A DNA stretch of 61,548 nt, taken from the NCBI GenBank assembly GCA_001247695.2, contig LGRX02028897.1, positions 1 to 61,548 of the forward strand. The letters run 5' to 3'. Shown in pieces: positions 1 to 12,661 of the stretch. The translations under genes and the position numbers were made by a program. How positions within the stretch are numbered: position 1 is the stretch's first letter; each line of letters opens with the position of its first letter. Origin of the DNA: Cymbomonas tetramitiformis. Taxonomy: Eukaryota > Chlorophyta > Pyramimonadophyceae > Pyramimonadales > Pyramimonadaceae. Under the pieces are notes generated by a model that was not told the DNA's origin, did not search any database, and was given only the letters and a program-made list of their open reading frames with translations.

Positions 1-39
1 TCAGCGGGGAGAAGGGTGTGAGGCGTAAGGGGAGCGCAG

Positions 40-127
40 GTTATGGGGGCTTAGAGTACACGGGAGCCGCTCTAAATGTACTCGTTATGGGGGCTTAGAG
101 TACACGGGAGCCACTCTAAATGTACTC
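40..127. repeat. Two-copy 44-bp tandem repeat
   Basis: A 44-bp unit beginning GTTATGGGGGCTTAGAG occurs twice in direct tandem with one base difference near its middle. It lies beyond the 3' side of the rhodanese gene, possibly in its last intron. The 44-bp period recurs in two other unrelated minisatellites of this window. Confidence 0.9.
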
Positions 128-282
128 TAGGTGCTCTACAGTACCCTTGAGCACTCTAGAGCTCAGAGTGCTCAAGAGCTCTGGCATACTTTTAGGGTTT
201 AAGGCAGGGCCATGCACTCTGAGTAGCGCGGATGTCAGCCCAGGCGAGAACAGGGAGGGGGGCTCAAGACTAAGCGAGTTAC

Positions 283-1205
283 CTGCAGGAGGTACACGTG
301 GCGGAATCCAGCTTTTTTGAGGAGGAAGAGGGCCTCAAGTGAGGACGAGTACACCACCTTCTGACGATCTTCACTTAGCAAGCCACCTTGGTCGCATGCA
401 ATAATTAACTTACTGTCTTGCGTGTACTTGGCCTGGACCTCCTGAGAGGCAGAACGTCGCAGAACAGCCTCCGACAAATCAAAATGGGTATCGCCGTCGC
501 GACCCACCCCTGATACAGCAGCGCCAGGCTGTTCTATAGTTTTAAATGAGTTCCAGTGCTGAGAAGCTTTCTATGAAGGCATAGTTGGCTACCAACGCGT
601 GAAGTGCGCGGACTTGACGATGAGAAAGAGAGTTGGGTTGAAGGTAGAAGTGTCCGCTCTATCGAAGGGCGTCCCAGCTCGTGTTGGTCGACTCGGGCTC
701 GGCGCAAGTGGCAAAACAGAAGATGGGAAACTAGCGCGCAGAAATTGTGAAGATTGATCTCAGAGCAGGGAAGGCAAACCTGCAGCCAAGTCGGGTAATT
801 GCGCTCAACTGGCGGGAACTCGGCGAAGAGGGCGAAACCCGCTTTGCGCGCCGCCTTGATGGGCGAACTCCCCTCTATCTTTCTTGACAACGGAATATGA
901 GTGGATTTCTCGAGGTGCCATTCTCCATGGCTCCAGTCAATGCGTACGTCGAGGAGCGTGAACCCTTCCTCGATGAGGCCCGCGACTTCCGATGGTTTCA
1001 CAGCCACCACACCTTCATCTAGCAAGTACCTGATCCCAGTCAAATGAGCCACAACTTTACCCGTGCCTGAGGAGATCTTGCGCAGCGAAATCGCTGTAAA
1101 TGCAACGCGCAGGTCCTCTTTCGGCCTCTCGCTCACAGCGCGTTTCGGCCTCACGCTCAAAGCGCGCAGAACGCTGTGGAGTGCGGCTGAGAGCGTGACG
1201 TCCAC
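283..1205 (-). CDS. Rhodanese-like domain protein, probably plastid (partial)
   Basis: The product has a single rhodanese domain split by an intron. The upstream exon (down to 780) carries the N half with the motif TLLDVRIDWSHGEWH followed by SRKIEG and RKAGFALFAEF. The downstream exon (about 528 to 283) carries LIIACDQGG, with the active-site Cys, then ALFLLKKAGFRHVYLLQ. Both donors read CAG|GT, and the acceptor at 528 keeps phase 0. This layout resembles plant chloroplast rhodanese-like proteins of the STR10/STR11 type, in which a hydrophobic insert separates the two halves; that comparison is from memory. The first ATG is not settled: the frame upstream of 1205 is closed by a stop and opens with GTG, so a 5' exon with the transit peptide is probably missing. 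The 3' end (the segment after VYLLQ) lies left of 283 or outside the window. Sulfurtransferase activity is not proven; many plant members are regulatory. Confidence 0.7.
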
Positions 1206-3127
1206 AGATTGGGTTCAAGTAGCTCCCGAAGTATGGCAGGCAGTATCTTGAGAGTGATATATTGCGTGAGGAAACTCTTCTCATATTGGCAACGCGAAAG
1301 ATGAACTTGTGGTAGCGTGAGGTGCATCCAGTGAGAGGCGATGGTCTGCTGTGAGCAGGTGCGCACTCACGGTCCTTAAAATCACGGTGAAGCGATCCCC
1401 GGCGTGATAGCACAGGCCACATGCGCGCCCGTCCTACTGGATCGCCTTTAGAAGATTCTGACGGGCTTTCCGCAGTCTTTCCTTCTGTTCAGATTTTGGA
1501 AATCAAAACAGCTGGGCGCACGCAAAGTTATCGCCAAAGACTTTTGGGGCTTCCCCGTGTGAACCAACGAGGTGGCACGAGCACAGAGTCCAGGGGGATC
1601 GACTTGTCGCGGGTGTGAAAAGGAAGTGCAGTTTGCTTTTAGGACCTGTTCACTTTCAGCGTACCGATCTCTTCCGCTTCACCCTCCTGTAACATATCAA
1701 GAATAGTCTTATCATGCTATCATCCATAATAATTGACGTTAAGTGCATGCGGAAGTACTTTCTAGTGATCGCCACAATCGAGGACAGCACGGCACGGTCT
1801 CGCTGCGAACTTGCAAGACAAAGACGGGCTGAGAGTGATTTGGCAAGCTACGCGTTTGTTAGAGACGAACATTAATTGAAACGCCCCAAATGTCGGCGAG
1901 AGGACGGAGGAGACGCAGCTCTGCAGAACTCCTCGACTCAGCTCGCTGCTCTTCGGTGGCAGACTTTCCAATCGGCTGTGCTGCCCTTACTTGACATTGG
2001 CTTTTGACTCGGGAGTGAGATGGCACGGAATATCTTTTCAGCTTGAGCAAAGGAAAAGTTGGCGAGTGCAGATACATTGCGGCTGGTCCTGAAATCACTC
2101 CAGCCTCACGTCAGACACATGGAACTCAACCAGCTTAGCGTAGCATTGAACTATCTGATCACGCGAATATTTCAACATTCAATTGATTGAACTAAAGTAT
2201 CAGATATATGAGATATCATACGATAGAGCTCTACTGTAATAACCCGCTGACGCTGAGACACGCTGTGACGGCCAGCCGAGCGTCAGGCTCAGGGCGTCGC
2301 GTCGGCACTCACGCGCAATTCGGTCGGGACGTGACACCGAGCGGAGGACTGAAAAAACCTGAAGAACGCCAGCCGAGCGCCATCCGATCGCCATACACCC
2401 GACCGACAGCGACAGTCGAGTGTCACAAACGATACTGTACCTCGTAGTCCAGCGCAGGTGTGTAGAGCATGTGACGATACGGTAGAGGTGAGTGTGAGGT
2501 GCAGATGCAGGTCGGACGGGAGGTGTTATCACTTATGTTAGGTTTTGGTGTCACAGTTGAGTTCAACAGTTCTAGTTGCAAGTTGGTAGAACTTCGAGCT
2601 ATTGGTCGGGTCTCGGCGTCGGGTGGTATACTCTAGCTCTAATTCCAAGAATGAATCTACTGTTAACTGTAGTGACACACTCGGTACTGCTACTCGAGAG
2701 AGGAAGCCCAAGCATACCTAAAAGCTAGCTGTTAGGCGAATTACTGCCATGTAGTTGCAGTGAGGTCTGCAACAGGCAATTGCGCTTCGCCTGGGTCTAC
2801 GAATATCCATATTTCTTCTACAGGCGATATCCAAACAACTGGGCTGCGATATCCTAGCTTAAGACTCGCGGTTGATTCCGCACGTATTCATGGGAATCTT
2901 CCTAATATTTCCGCTCAAGACTTGCTTGTTCAGTCGCTCATCGCCTGACTAAGAGGCGCTAGTTTCGGGGGAATCCACGGCCGAGAGCTTTGTTGAAAAG
3001 ACATGTGCAGCGTCAACGACTTAGCTTTTGCCCAGACGTTTTCACAGCTGGGCACGTCGCAGGTCCAACGATAGCTTTTCCTCGGTGAACAACCACTCGC
3101 GCCTGTAAGACAAGCTAAAACTTGACC
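1206..3127. other. Intergenic region without recognisable gene
   Basis: It lies between the divergent rhodanese (minus) and ankyrin (plus) genes. It probably contains the 5' exon of the rhodanese gene (a minus-strand ATG-led frame runs 1057-1422) and both promoters. I see no conserved motif, tRNA or repeat here. Confidence 0.5.
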
Positions 3128-6100
3128 ATGCGCAGTTTGTGCGCCGCGGCGAGGGACGGCGACTTCAGACGCGTGGTGGAGCTCATCGAATCCGGAAGTA
3201 ATGTCAGAACGGTGAAGGTACTAGCGGCATGTAGTGTGACGCCTTTCTGTATTCTTGCAGCGCCTCGCCGCGCAACACCTGTTGTAAAAAGCCCCAAGAA
3301 TACGGGAGCAAGTTGGGCCCACATCCGACGTGGCTTTGTGTGGCAGAGCAGTAAGCAGTATTTCTGCTCTTTATGGCGCCAGAACTTCTTCTAAGAAAGT
3401 TCTTTGCGAGATTAGTTTGGCCTTTTCTGTTTCGTTTAGCTGCAAGTTGTATCACCCAAGACGTCGCCCTGTCTGTCATGCTACTCGCAGTCCAGTATGT
3501 ACTCGAGACCGACAGGCGCCGTTGACCCTCAACCCGGCGTATCTAAGAGCCCTAGGACCCGCAATATCCCGGACAGTCGCTCGGCTCCAAGCTGTTTTAG
3601 CCTCGGACGCTGCCTATTGTTTCGCGCTGATTATTCTGATTTTTCTAAAGTTCCCAACCTCTGAGCGACATAAGTTGCCCTCCGCCACGTAGGCAATCTA
3701 TGTGGAGTCCAGCTCAGGCGCGCGCGCGCGCGCTCTCACCGAGGGGCGCTGGTGTTTGGTGAGCGCGTGTGCACAGAAAGGCAAAACGCCCCTGCACTGG
3801 GCAGCCATTAACGGGCACGTTCTCATCGTCCAGACACTACTTCAGGCTGGCGCAGAACCAGATATTGCAGATTCGGTGCAGTTCCCAGCTCTGCCGCGCC
3901 CGCTAGCTGCAGGTTCTCTGTCTTGTCTCAGCCCTCGGGCTTCTTGTTGCAATTCAGGCTGTCTGTTGCTGGTGGTCGTTGCAATTCAGGCTGTCTGTTG
4001 CTGGTTGTCCTTGTTTGGCGGCAAGTTTGTAGTCAAGGGTGAACTTGGCAGGCGAGTCCTCGATCGCCCCTTGTGACAGTGGACGATGGGATGGCAGGAG
4101 GGTGCCACTGCGCTGTTCTACGCGGTGGAGAGGAATCTAAAGGACGTGGTGCAGATCCTGATCCAGTCAGGCGCCGACGTCAACGTGAGGAATCAGGTGA
4201 ACTACGGCACCCCTCTTGAAATTATGGTCGGTGATACAGACGGTGGGTTGTAGAGTTTGGGTGGATGGCATGGAATAGGGGCACAGGAGAGGGGCGAGAG
4301 GAACTCCCCCAAAAGCGCCATCCCTCGCCCCAATCTCTACGCCACGACCGCCCCCTTCTTGCGCACCACGACCGTCCCTGCGTTCCTATGTTTGAACACC
4401 GGTCCCCCTTCGCCCGTCCTGCACAACCACAACTGCACAACACGTTGTGGTTATGGAGACATTTTCAACCACCGCTGAATGCATGTTCGACCATCTTGCC
4501 CCGAAGTCTCCGTCGGCGCGTCCCCCACATCCTTCCGTGCGCATCACCCTCTGAGGGGATATCGGCGAAGATGCCTTCAGCGCATTGTGGAGGATCGACG
4601 GAGGTCCTGTACGGGGCAGGGGAGGCGGCTACGTTTCAACACGGCGAAAATGCTACCATTGTGTCGTGGACTATCATCAGCCTGGGAGCATGGAGGGGAG
4701 GACCCTGAGGGGGCGGGGGGGCTCTCGGAGATTATGGTCTAAGAGGCAAAGGACTTATCTTGCATGGCTGGATGGCTTAGGCGGTTTATGGTCTAAGAGG
4801 CAAAGGACTTATCTTGCATGGCTGGCATGGCTTAGGCGGTTTATGGTCTAAGAGGCAAAGGACTTATCTTGCATGGCTGGCATGGCTTAGGCGGTTGGGT
4901 GTGGTGAGAACAGATCGTCGACAGCTTCAGGTGTCGGATGAAGGTCGCTCTACACAGAGCCTGAAACGAGCAGGCTTCTCACCTGCACGCTCCGAGGAGC
5001 ACGGGCTAGAGCGGAAAGGGGGGGGAGGAGGGGGGGGGCGCCGAGTGCACGCAGGCGGGCGAGACGCTGCTGAAGGTGGCTGTGCTGGAGCGGAACAACG
5101 AAGTGTACGAAGTCCTCAAGGCGGCGGGGGCGCACCTCGGCCGAGAGCTGACGGAGGAGGACAAGCGGCTGGTGCAAGCGATGAAGAACAGCAATCAGTT
5201 CAACGCGGAGCACGCCTTGACGGACGCGGAAGAGAAGATCGGCGACCTCGCGGAGCGCCTCGAGAAGTACTACAACAAGCAGGTGCCCCCCACCTCGAGG
5301 AGTGCACCTGGGCTGAAACGCCCTCGCAACACACCCCCCTGGCTCGGGGACGCAACACCCCCCAAAACAACTGAAGCTAATCCAAGCTTGGGGTCCCTCC
5401 GTCTGTGGGAGCCCGGGAAAGTCGGAGAGCGGAAACTGCTGCAGCACAGTGTAAAGCTTTTCCCCTGAAAGTTGGAACTGGTAGACGCTGTGGCAGGGAG
5501 GGCTAGAGTGGAGCAGAATGCCTGTAAGTGGGGGCGGAGGGGACGCAAGAGTGGAGCAGAATGCCACGTGGGCAGAGTATTGGAGTGGAGGACTGAGGGG
5601 AGGAGAGGGATACTCAGAGGAGGTCTAAGGGGCCCTTGAGTGGGGCCGAATCTCAGAAAGGGGGAGGCTTTTGGGCCCTTAGAGGGAAACTGGGCTGGGA
5701 GGGGGTTGGGGGCTCTGTGATGTGTGGGGATGACTGCGAGCGCCTGTTGTACAGCTGTCCAAAGGATGTATGCTGACGTGGAGATGCCTGCCCATCCTAG
5801 CCTGCCGTGCTCCTGCGCCTGACCATACGCTTTCGTTGAGCAGGTGGACAAGTGGCGTTTAAAATGGCACGTGGCGCTCGTGACGTACCTAATTCCTATT
5901 GGTCAGCGCATGAATCAAGTCATGTGTCTCCTGTGCTGCATGTCGGACCCGAGCGCCGCGAAGCCACGGAGTAGGTCCGATCGGAAGGATGGTTCGCCGC
6001 AAAACGTCCGCCAGCTGGCCGCAGATCCGCTCTTCAACGACCACAGCGGTCCCGCAGAGCTCGAGCCAAGGCCGTCGATGTCTTCCATCAGGCGGCCTTC

Positions 6101-9100
6101 CATGAAAGCCCTCACCAGATCCCGAACAGCAACTCCCAATGCCGCTGCTCCTCCCTTCAACACAAGCGCGTCGGCTCGGGAGATTGAGATTGAGGCAGCG
6201 CCGTCGAGACCCGCCGCTGCTTTGCCTGCTTCAGAGGTACTTTGCCCCGCGGCGACCTCGCCCGGAGCTGTGCCAGCGAGTAGGTTGAACATTGTCCGCA
6301 TTCGAACTGCGCTCGCTCGCTCATGGGGTTGACAAGTGGAGTGCAGGGAGGGGACGCGAGAGGGATGCGGGTGGGGATCCAGAGGGCTGGTGGGTAACCG
6401 GCAGAGGGGCTGGTAGACAGCAGGCAGAGGGCTGGCGGGTAGCCGGCAGAGGGCCGGTGGGTAGCAGATAGAGGGGCTGGTGGGCAGCAGGCAGAGGGCT
6501 GGTGGGTAGCCGGCAGAGGGCTGGTGGGTAACCGGCAGAGGGGCTGGTGGGCAGCAGCAGAGGGCTGGTGGGTAGCCGGCAGAGGGCTGGTGGGTAGCCG
6601 GCAGAGGGCCGGTGGGTAGCAGATAGAGGGCTGGTGGGTAGCCGGCAGAGGGCTGGTGGGTAGCCGGCAGAGGGCTGGTGGGCAGCCGGCAGAGGGCTGG
6701 TGGGTAGCCGGCAGAGGGCTGGTGGGCAGCCGGCAGAGGGCTGGTGGGTAGCAGATAGAGGGGCCGGTGGGCAGCCGGCAGAGGGCGGGTGGGTAGGTGG
6801 TAGAGGGCTGGTGGGTAACCGGCAGAGGGCTGGTGGGCAGCCGACAGAGGGCTGGATTACTGGCTCAGGTATTCGGGTGGAAGGTGGAGATCGGAAAGGG
6901 CTGAAGCAAGTGCAGGGTGAAGCGAGAGGGATGCCGGCGCGGCTCTGGACGGGCTGGATGTAGAATGCAGAGACCGAAGCAAGCAGGAGGAAGGTGAAGG
7001 TCCGGAGGGGCCGACGATTGGAGTGGTGGGCGGAGGACCTAAACAGAGGGAGGGGCGGTGAAAGGGGCGCGCGTGATGGACTGACGGCGGGGCGGTGGCT
7101 GGAGGGCAGGGAGATGCAGGGAAATTGATGAGGTGGGGCCGGGAGCGGTTGGTGGGTGATATCCAGGGGGAAGGTCCCGGAGCGCAGCCAGCGCCAAGTG
7201 TGCCGCCCATAGTGCTCGAGGGCATTGTCCAACCGGCTCACGCTGGCCCGAGCGGTAAGCTTCGACTTTGATTCAGGGCTGGGTGCGGCGGCTGAGGGGA
7301 GGTGCAGCGTGCGGGGTCAGTTGGAGCACCCGAGCGTCGCTGGCGCAAATGGTGCCACGTGCAGCGGCTGAGGGAGGTCACGGCTTCCTCGGGCCGGGTG
7401 CAGCCAGCAAGTGCTTGCGGTTCACTGCAGATGTCCGGAGGAGAACGCGGCATGCTGCAGGCGCCGAGGGAGACATGTTCGCATGCTGAGGCGGTTGTAT
7501 TCGATGGTGGTTGGGATGAGGGTGTGAGAAGGCTTGGGTGTGGGGGGGGGCGTGCGGGGCCCAGACGCCGCCGAGCCTACGGGAGGGCAGGAGCGGGCGG
7601 AGCACACATTCCGGAGAGATCCGTTTGCGCCGGACTCGCCAACGGAGCCTCCTCTGGACTCCCCGCCGGGAGAATCCGGGGGCACGCCGAGGAAGGGGTG
7701 GAGGGCGTCTCGGCTGATCCCCGGCGCCTCCTCCCCGCGGATGATGCAGTATCCTTACGGCCAAGCCACCAGCTTGTCGGTCAGTGCCGCGCACTTTATT
7801 CCCCTGGGCCTGGAGCCCACTCCGGTGCCCTCAACCCCGCGACACATTCCTCCTGTGACGCAGGGGATCTCGCAAGGGACACACGTGTGGTGTAGAGCAT
7901 GTGCAGAGGAGCGTGCCGTGCATGCAATGCTTGAGAGCAGTTTCTCAGCTCCCGTGGCCGGGCTCAGCTCCTGGCAACCCACATGCGGCCTGGAGGGATG
8001 TTTCATATGTTCATATTTTTGCATTCGTTATGTTTGCACGCTTTCGCATGTAGAACAATTAGGTGCAACCACTGTGGTTGTGGTACGAGTGGCATCGCTG
8101 CATCAATGACTACACAGGGCGAAGCATTGCTGTTTGTGGTCAAAATGTTGGCCAGGGTGAAAATACTTTTGTCTCAAACAGTTGAGCGCGCATTTCCAAA
8201 ATGTTGCAAGCTTTCGGCGGTTTGCAACCCTACAAGCGCGTTTGATAGCGCGCGAGTCTCTTATCTCTCTGATAATTCTCACGTCGACCAGAAATTTAAC
8301 GTAGTGGGTCAGTCGTTCTTCCATAGTTTGCTGAGCTTGGGGGACATTTTAGTAGGTAGTGTCTTCAAAGGGTGTTTGGTCTATGCTGTGCTTAACTGTA
8401 AATCCAAGAGTGCAGTCATCGCATGGAATATTATATTTTCACTTGGGCCATCCCATATGACCTGGCCATACATCTGGCCATCAATGGACTTCTATCATCA
8501 CCATCGTACAGCCTGGGTCGTCTGACAATCAATGGACTTGCGTCATCACCATCGTATGGCGTGGGTCATCTGACGATCAACGGGTTTCCGGCATCACCAT
8601 CGTACGGTCTGGGCCATCTGACGACCAATGGACTTCCGTCATCACCATTTTGGCATGCCATGTTTTGGCCAGAGTAAGCCTGGTCGCTGCAACAGTGGAT
8701 TAAGCCAGCTAAGCGTCTTCCGCTCAAACCCCTCTGCAGGAGTGAGGAGGGTGGTGCAGCTTCAGCCACGGGCACTAGTGATCCCCGTTACAAGGGCTAC
8801 TGGCGCCTGTCATCGCCGTTACATCCAGGGGTCACAGGGGCTACTGGCGCCAGTCATCGCCGTTACATCCAGGGGTCACAGGGGCTACTGGCGCCAGTCA
8901 TCGCCGTTACATCCAGGGGTCACAGGGGCTACTGGCGCCAGTCATCGCCAAGCATCCAGGGTCACAGGGGCTACTGGCGCCAGTCATCGCCGTTACATCC
9001 AGGGTCACAGGGGGCTACTGGCGCCAGTCATCGCCGTTACATCCAGGGGTCACAGGGCTACTGGCGCCAGTCATCGCCAAGCATCCAGGGGTCACAGGGG

Positions 9101-12052
9101 CTACTGGCGCCAGTCATCGCCATTACATCCAGGGGTCACAGGCTACTGGCGCCAGTCATCGCCGTTACATCCAGGGGTCACAGGCTACTGGGCGCAGGTC
9201 ATCGCCGTTACATCCAGGGGTCACAGGGGCTACTGGCGCCAGTCACGCTGTTACATCCAGGGGTCACAGGGGCTACTACGCCAGTCATCGCCATTACATC
9301 CAGGGGTCACAGGGCTACTGGCGCCAGTCATCGCCACATCCAGGGGTCACAGGGGCTACTGGCGCAGGTCATCGCCGTTACATCCAGGGGTCACAGGGGC
9401 TACTGGCGCCAGTCATCGCCGTTACATCCAGGGGTCACAGGGCCGTTTCAGGGCTTACGCCCACGGGTTACAGGCGCCAGTCATCGCCGTTACAGGGTCC
9501 AGTGCAGGTACTGGAAACCCGTGGAGCCCGTGCGGCCTGTTGCACCCGAGGGCCTCCTGTAAGCAGCCCAGAGGGGAAGCGAAGCAGAAAGCAGCAGATT
9601 GCACTCAAGGCAGAACCTCAGTGACGCGCTTGCTCTCCATATCCATGCCAATGTCTTGTTTTCACCAAGAAGTGGCGTCTAGCTGGGATGGGAAGGTCTT
9701 GCAACGGAACGCTTGTGGGGAGTGAGCGGATGACGTTGTCCAGCATGCACAAGTCGGTGGTGACGCGGGGAGGGCCTGGCCGCCAGGCACTGGATCCGGA
9801 ACGTATGCGGCCGCTGACGCCGTCCGAGCTGTCGAATCTAGCCCTGCATCTCTATACGATTGAGAAGGCAGACCCTGAGTGCGTCGTGAAGAGCGGTGCC
9901 GTGCATGGGGCAGCCACGGGGGGGGGCTCCCCCCGAGGCCCTCTTTCCCCACGCTTCGAGACCCCGACGATCCTCCCCCAGCATGCAGTGTCCCCTGAAC
10001 CAGGCAAGATGCCCGGCAGCTCAGATTGCGAAGCCCACTGCCGCCCTGCTGCCCAGCTCCACACACTCTCCCATTGCCGCTGGGAAGCTGGCAGCCGCCC
10101 ACCTCGCCTTAGGGTGCATCTGCGGCCTCCCTGCGTGTGCCATGCCTGCAGGATGCCACATGCACTGCTTGTGGGGAGGCCTCAGTGGAAGGGCTGCAAG
10201 ATCGTCCGATGCAAGAGAAAAGTGATAACTTCTCATCTTTTCCCAATAGTGCCACTACACCTCAGCCAGCGAGAGCCGGGGTCTCCACGAGGTGATGAAT
10301 ACTCTGAAAGCGCGGTGATCCGGCACGAGCCGCGCACGCAAATACTGGGGAGCAGTCGGCCGGCGCTCCTAAAGAGGCCGCCCTCGTTGTCCAGCCACCG
10401 GCAAGACGATGGTAAGAATGTAGACTTGGGAAGAGGTGCCAATTACGGTTACCCTGCTTAACAACAAGGAGTCCCAAGGAAGCTGATTTAATGGCAGTAT
10501 TGTAATGGCAGGAAGCGGTGGCGTGCACCATGAACGAACGTTGGGCCCGTGCCTTTGATGGAGAGAAGGCTTGGACTGCGTGCTGCGGTGCCTGGGATGG
10601 GAGTGAGGCGGGTGATGAGGGCGGCGGGCGCAGGCTCTGTGAACGCGATGTCGGCGGTATCACTGAAAAAGCGTGTGGGGTCCGCGCGCACCATGATTCA
10701 CCAACCCTTGGAAGCTTCGGAGCTGCCTTTCCGCATCGGCTCTGCCCGCCCTGGGCCTCGCATCAAACACCCGTCAAACCTTGCCAGTGCGCGCCCTCCC
10801 ACCTACTGCCCAGGCCCCTCACGTGCCTCAGTCGCCCCTCTTAGTACCGATTTGCTTTTGCATGCATCACTCGTATTACAGAACTCCCTTTTACGTCAGC
10901 CTGCCTGCCACATCACCTTCTCCTATCAGCCCTCTGCAGGTCCCCTTGCCTCTTCCCCCATCATGATTGGACGACTCCGCGTTCTGGGCGCTCATCAATC
11001 TTGCCGACCCCCATTGCTCAAACCACCGCCCCTATGCCCACAGCGGTCTGCACGATCTCGTATGATCTCTCCACACACCTCCTCGCTGCCCCCGGCCTTC
11101 CCTCTGGCATTGGCCCTCCCCGGCCTCCCCTTGCTCCCCCAGTGTAGTCTGCCAGTGGAGCTTCCACAACCTGGGCCAGGTTGAGGGTAAAGAAGCTTCG
11201 GGGGGCACTGTAGATTCTTCCATTTGCTCAACACGGCCGCGAACCTCGTCTGGAAGACCTTCCCTTCTGGGACCAGGTATGCTCGTGCCGCCACTTCCCA
11301 AAGGCTATGTGCGCTCAGAGCGCCACAAGCTCGGAAGGCTTGGCATGCGTCTCCTCACCTTGTGTATGTGGCTGGGCAAAAACAGTCGGTGTGTGACTCC
11401 TCATCTTGTGTGTGGCTGGGCAAAAACAGTCGGTGTGTGACTCCTCATCTTGTGTGTGGCTGGGCAAAAACAGTCGGTGTGTGTCTCCTCATCTTGTGTG
11501 TGGCTGTGCACAAGCAGTCGATGTGTGTCTCCTCATCTTGTGTGTGGCTGTGCACAAGCAGTCGATGTGTGTCTCCTCATCTTGTGTGTGGCTGGGCAAA
11601 AGCAGTCGGTGTGTGTCCCTTCGCCGGCTGCATCAGAAGCCGGGTATACTCAGCATGTGTTCGCTTGCTAGTTGCTTTACAAGCTCGGAAGACTGGCTGT
11701 GTTTTTTCTTGAATCTTCAACAAAAAATGAAGACGCAACACGGTTTCTTCGCTACTGCGCTGCCAACCAGGAAGATGTGTGCCAGGTCTATTTTCGGGTT
11801 ATTTTCTTTTGGGTTCAACAGTTATATAGTTGTGCTTTAGATGCTCAACCCGAAGAATGGTGCACACCGTTTCAAATCCAGCAACTTGCTTTCGACCGAG
11901 TGCTCTTCTCTCACTGCTCGCTGCGCGACACGGCATTGCCAGGTGCCTCACCGAGACAGGACAACGGGAAGCTCACGCCGCTCCAGATGGTTGAAACACT
12001 TGCAGCGAACGATCGCTTGGGCCCATTAGCCTTCAAGGAAACTCGGTTCTAG
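3128..12052 (+). CDS. Ankyrin-repeat protein, multi-exon
   Basis: Exons I can support: 3128-3217 (ATG start, ends AAG|GTA), 3777-3875, 4098-4196, 5055-5282, 5844-6236, 7167-7254, one ending 7779, one ending 9895, 10250-10411, one starting 10634, 11214-11276, and a last exon ending at the stop at 12052. The exons to 6236 are all phase 0. Exons two and three are exactly 99 nt, each one 33-residue ankyrin repeat (GKTPLHWAAINGH; GATALFYAVERN). The fourth carries a degenerate repeat followed by a charged helix (EDKRLVQAMKNSNQF). Phase agrees across 9895/10250 (1+2) and 10411/10634 (1+2). The C-terminal half is low in recognisable domains and rich in Ser, Pro and Arg; the last exon reads PLQMVETLAANDRLGPLAFKE before the stop. 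It is probably a cytosolic scaffold; no catalytic domain is visible. Exon borders between 7254 and 9700 and between 10700 and 11700 are uncertain. Confidence 0.6.
3950..4014. repeat. Short two-copy tandem repeat in ankyrin gene intron
   Basis: A 32-bp unit starting GTTGCAATTCAGGCTGTC is present twice in direct tandem within the intron between the second and third ankyrin exons. Confidence 0.85.
4736..4896. repeat. 54/55-bp minisatellite in ankyrin gene intron
   Basis: A unit beginning TGGTCTAAGAGGCAAAGG is repeated three times in direct tandem. The first copy is one base shorter. Neither frame is conserved across the copies, so it is noncoding and lies in the intron before the 5055 exon. Confidence 0.9.
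6345..6860. repeat. 22-bp minisatellite in ankyrin gene intron
   Basis: About twenty copies of a 22-bp unit built around GGCTGGTGGGTAGCCGGCAG, with variants GGGCAGC and GTAGCAGATAG. It lies between the exon ending 6236 and the exon starting 7167. The long minus-strand proline-rich frame over it is a by-product of the repeat. Confidence 0.93.
8440..8652. repeat. 48-bp minisatellite
   Basis: About four copies of a unit of roughly 48 bp containing CATCTGACGATCAA and TCATCACCATCGTA, inside the large intron between the exons ending at 7779 and 9895. Confidence 0.85.
8790..9500. repeat. 44-bp minisatellite
   Basis: About sixteen copies of a 44-bp unit containing CATCGCCGTTACATCCAGGG and CTACTGGCGCCAGT. 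Some copies have short deletions (for example AGCATCC in place of GTTACATCC). It is intronic in the ankyrin gene. The 365-codon frame through it has repeat-derived content only. Confidence 0.93.
11355..11625. repeat. 44-bp minisatellite, second sequence family
   Basis: About six copies of a 44-bp unit containing CTCCTCATCTTGTGTGTGGC. The sequence is unrelated to the 8790-9500 array but has the same period. It is intronic, just after the donor at 11276. Confidence 0.92.
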
Positions 12053-12661
12053 GTGGCTTGGCCTCGTGCTGTTCAGTCGTTTAAGGCGCGGCCTGCAGAG
12101 AAGGAGATAGGAGAACACTTCCTCCTCTGGATCCTGGACGGTGACGCTATTTGGTTTGTGCAGTGCACGACGCCAGGAAAACGTAGCATCTGTTTCGCAG
12201 ATCCATAGAATAATGTGCAGGCATCACACGCTAACTCGTGCGTCTTCATACGAATTACGGTACACAGAAAAATTATGGTATAAGCCCATTACGGCACACC
12301 CAAATACACATGTGTTGTAATACGTCTTAAAATTAGGAAATTCAATACATAGCTCAGGGGCATGTATGTATGAGATGGTGTCTGTTACGCTATCTTAAAA
12401 TCGATGTGCTGCACAGTTTGCTTCCCAAATGATTACTCCATGCCAGTATTATGTAGCGTACCCACTGCAGATGTTGATGGTGCATTCCCCTGGTTTCTTC
12501 GGGGGCTCCCTGCATATGATTTGCACGTGCAAGCCAGAAGTATGGAGTTGCTGTGTGCGGGCTGCTTTTGTCAAAGGAAGAGTTACGCCGTAGGATATTG
12601 CAAGAACTCGTGCCCCTCATGTGGCGTTGTAAAAGTATAGCCTACGTGCTACTTGGTTCGC
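12053..12661. other. Convergent intergenic region
   Basis: This region lies between the convergent 3' ends of the ankyrin gene (plus) and the homeobox gene (minus). It is AT-richer than its flanks and must hold both 3' UTRs. I see no gene or repeat in it. Confidence 0.5.

Noticed and set aside
6321..7241. 306-codon proline-rich minus-strand ORF
   Set aside because: It is generated by the 22-bp minisatellite; each unit shifts the frame content and it has no conserved part outside the array.
8790..9500. Regular repeat array that might be taken for CRISPR
   Set aside because: Units are directly contiguous with no unique spacers, in a eukaryotic intron.
8628..9725. 365-codon plus-strand ORF
   Set aside because: It runs through the 44-bp minisatellite inside an intron; 44 is not a multiple of three and copies are read in several frames.
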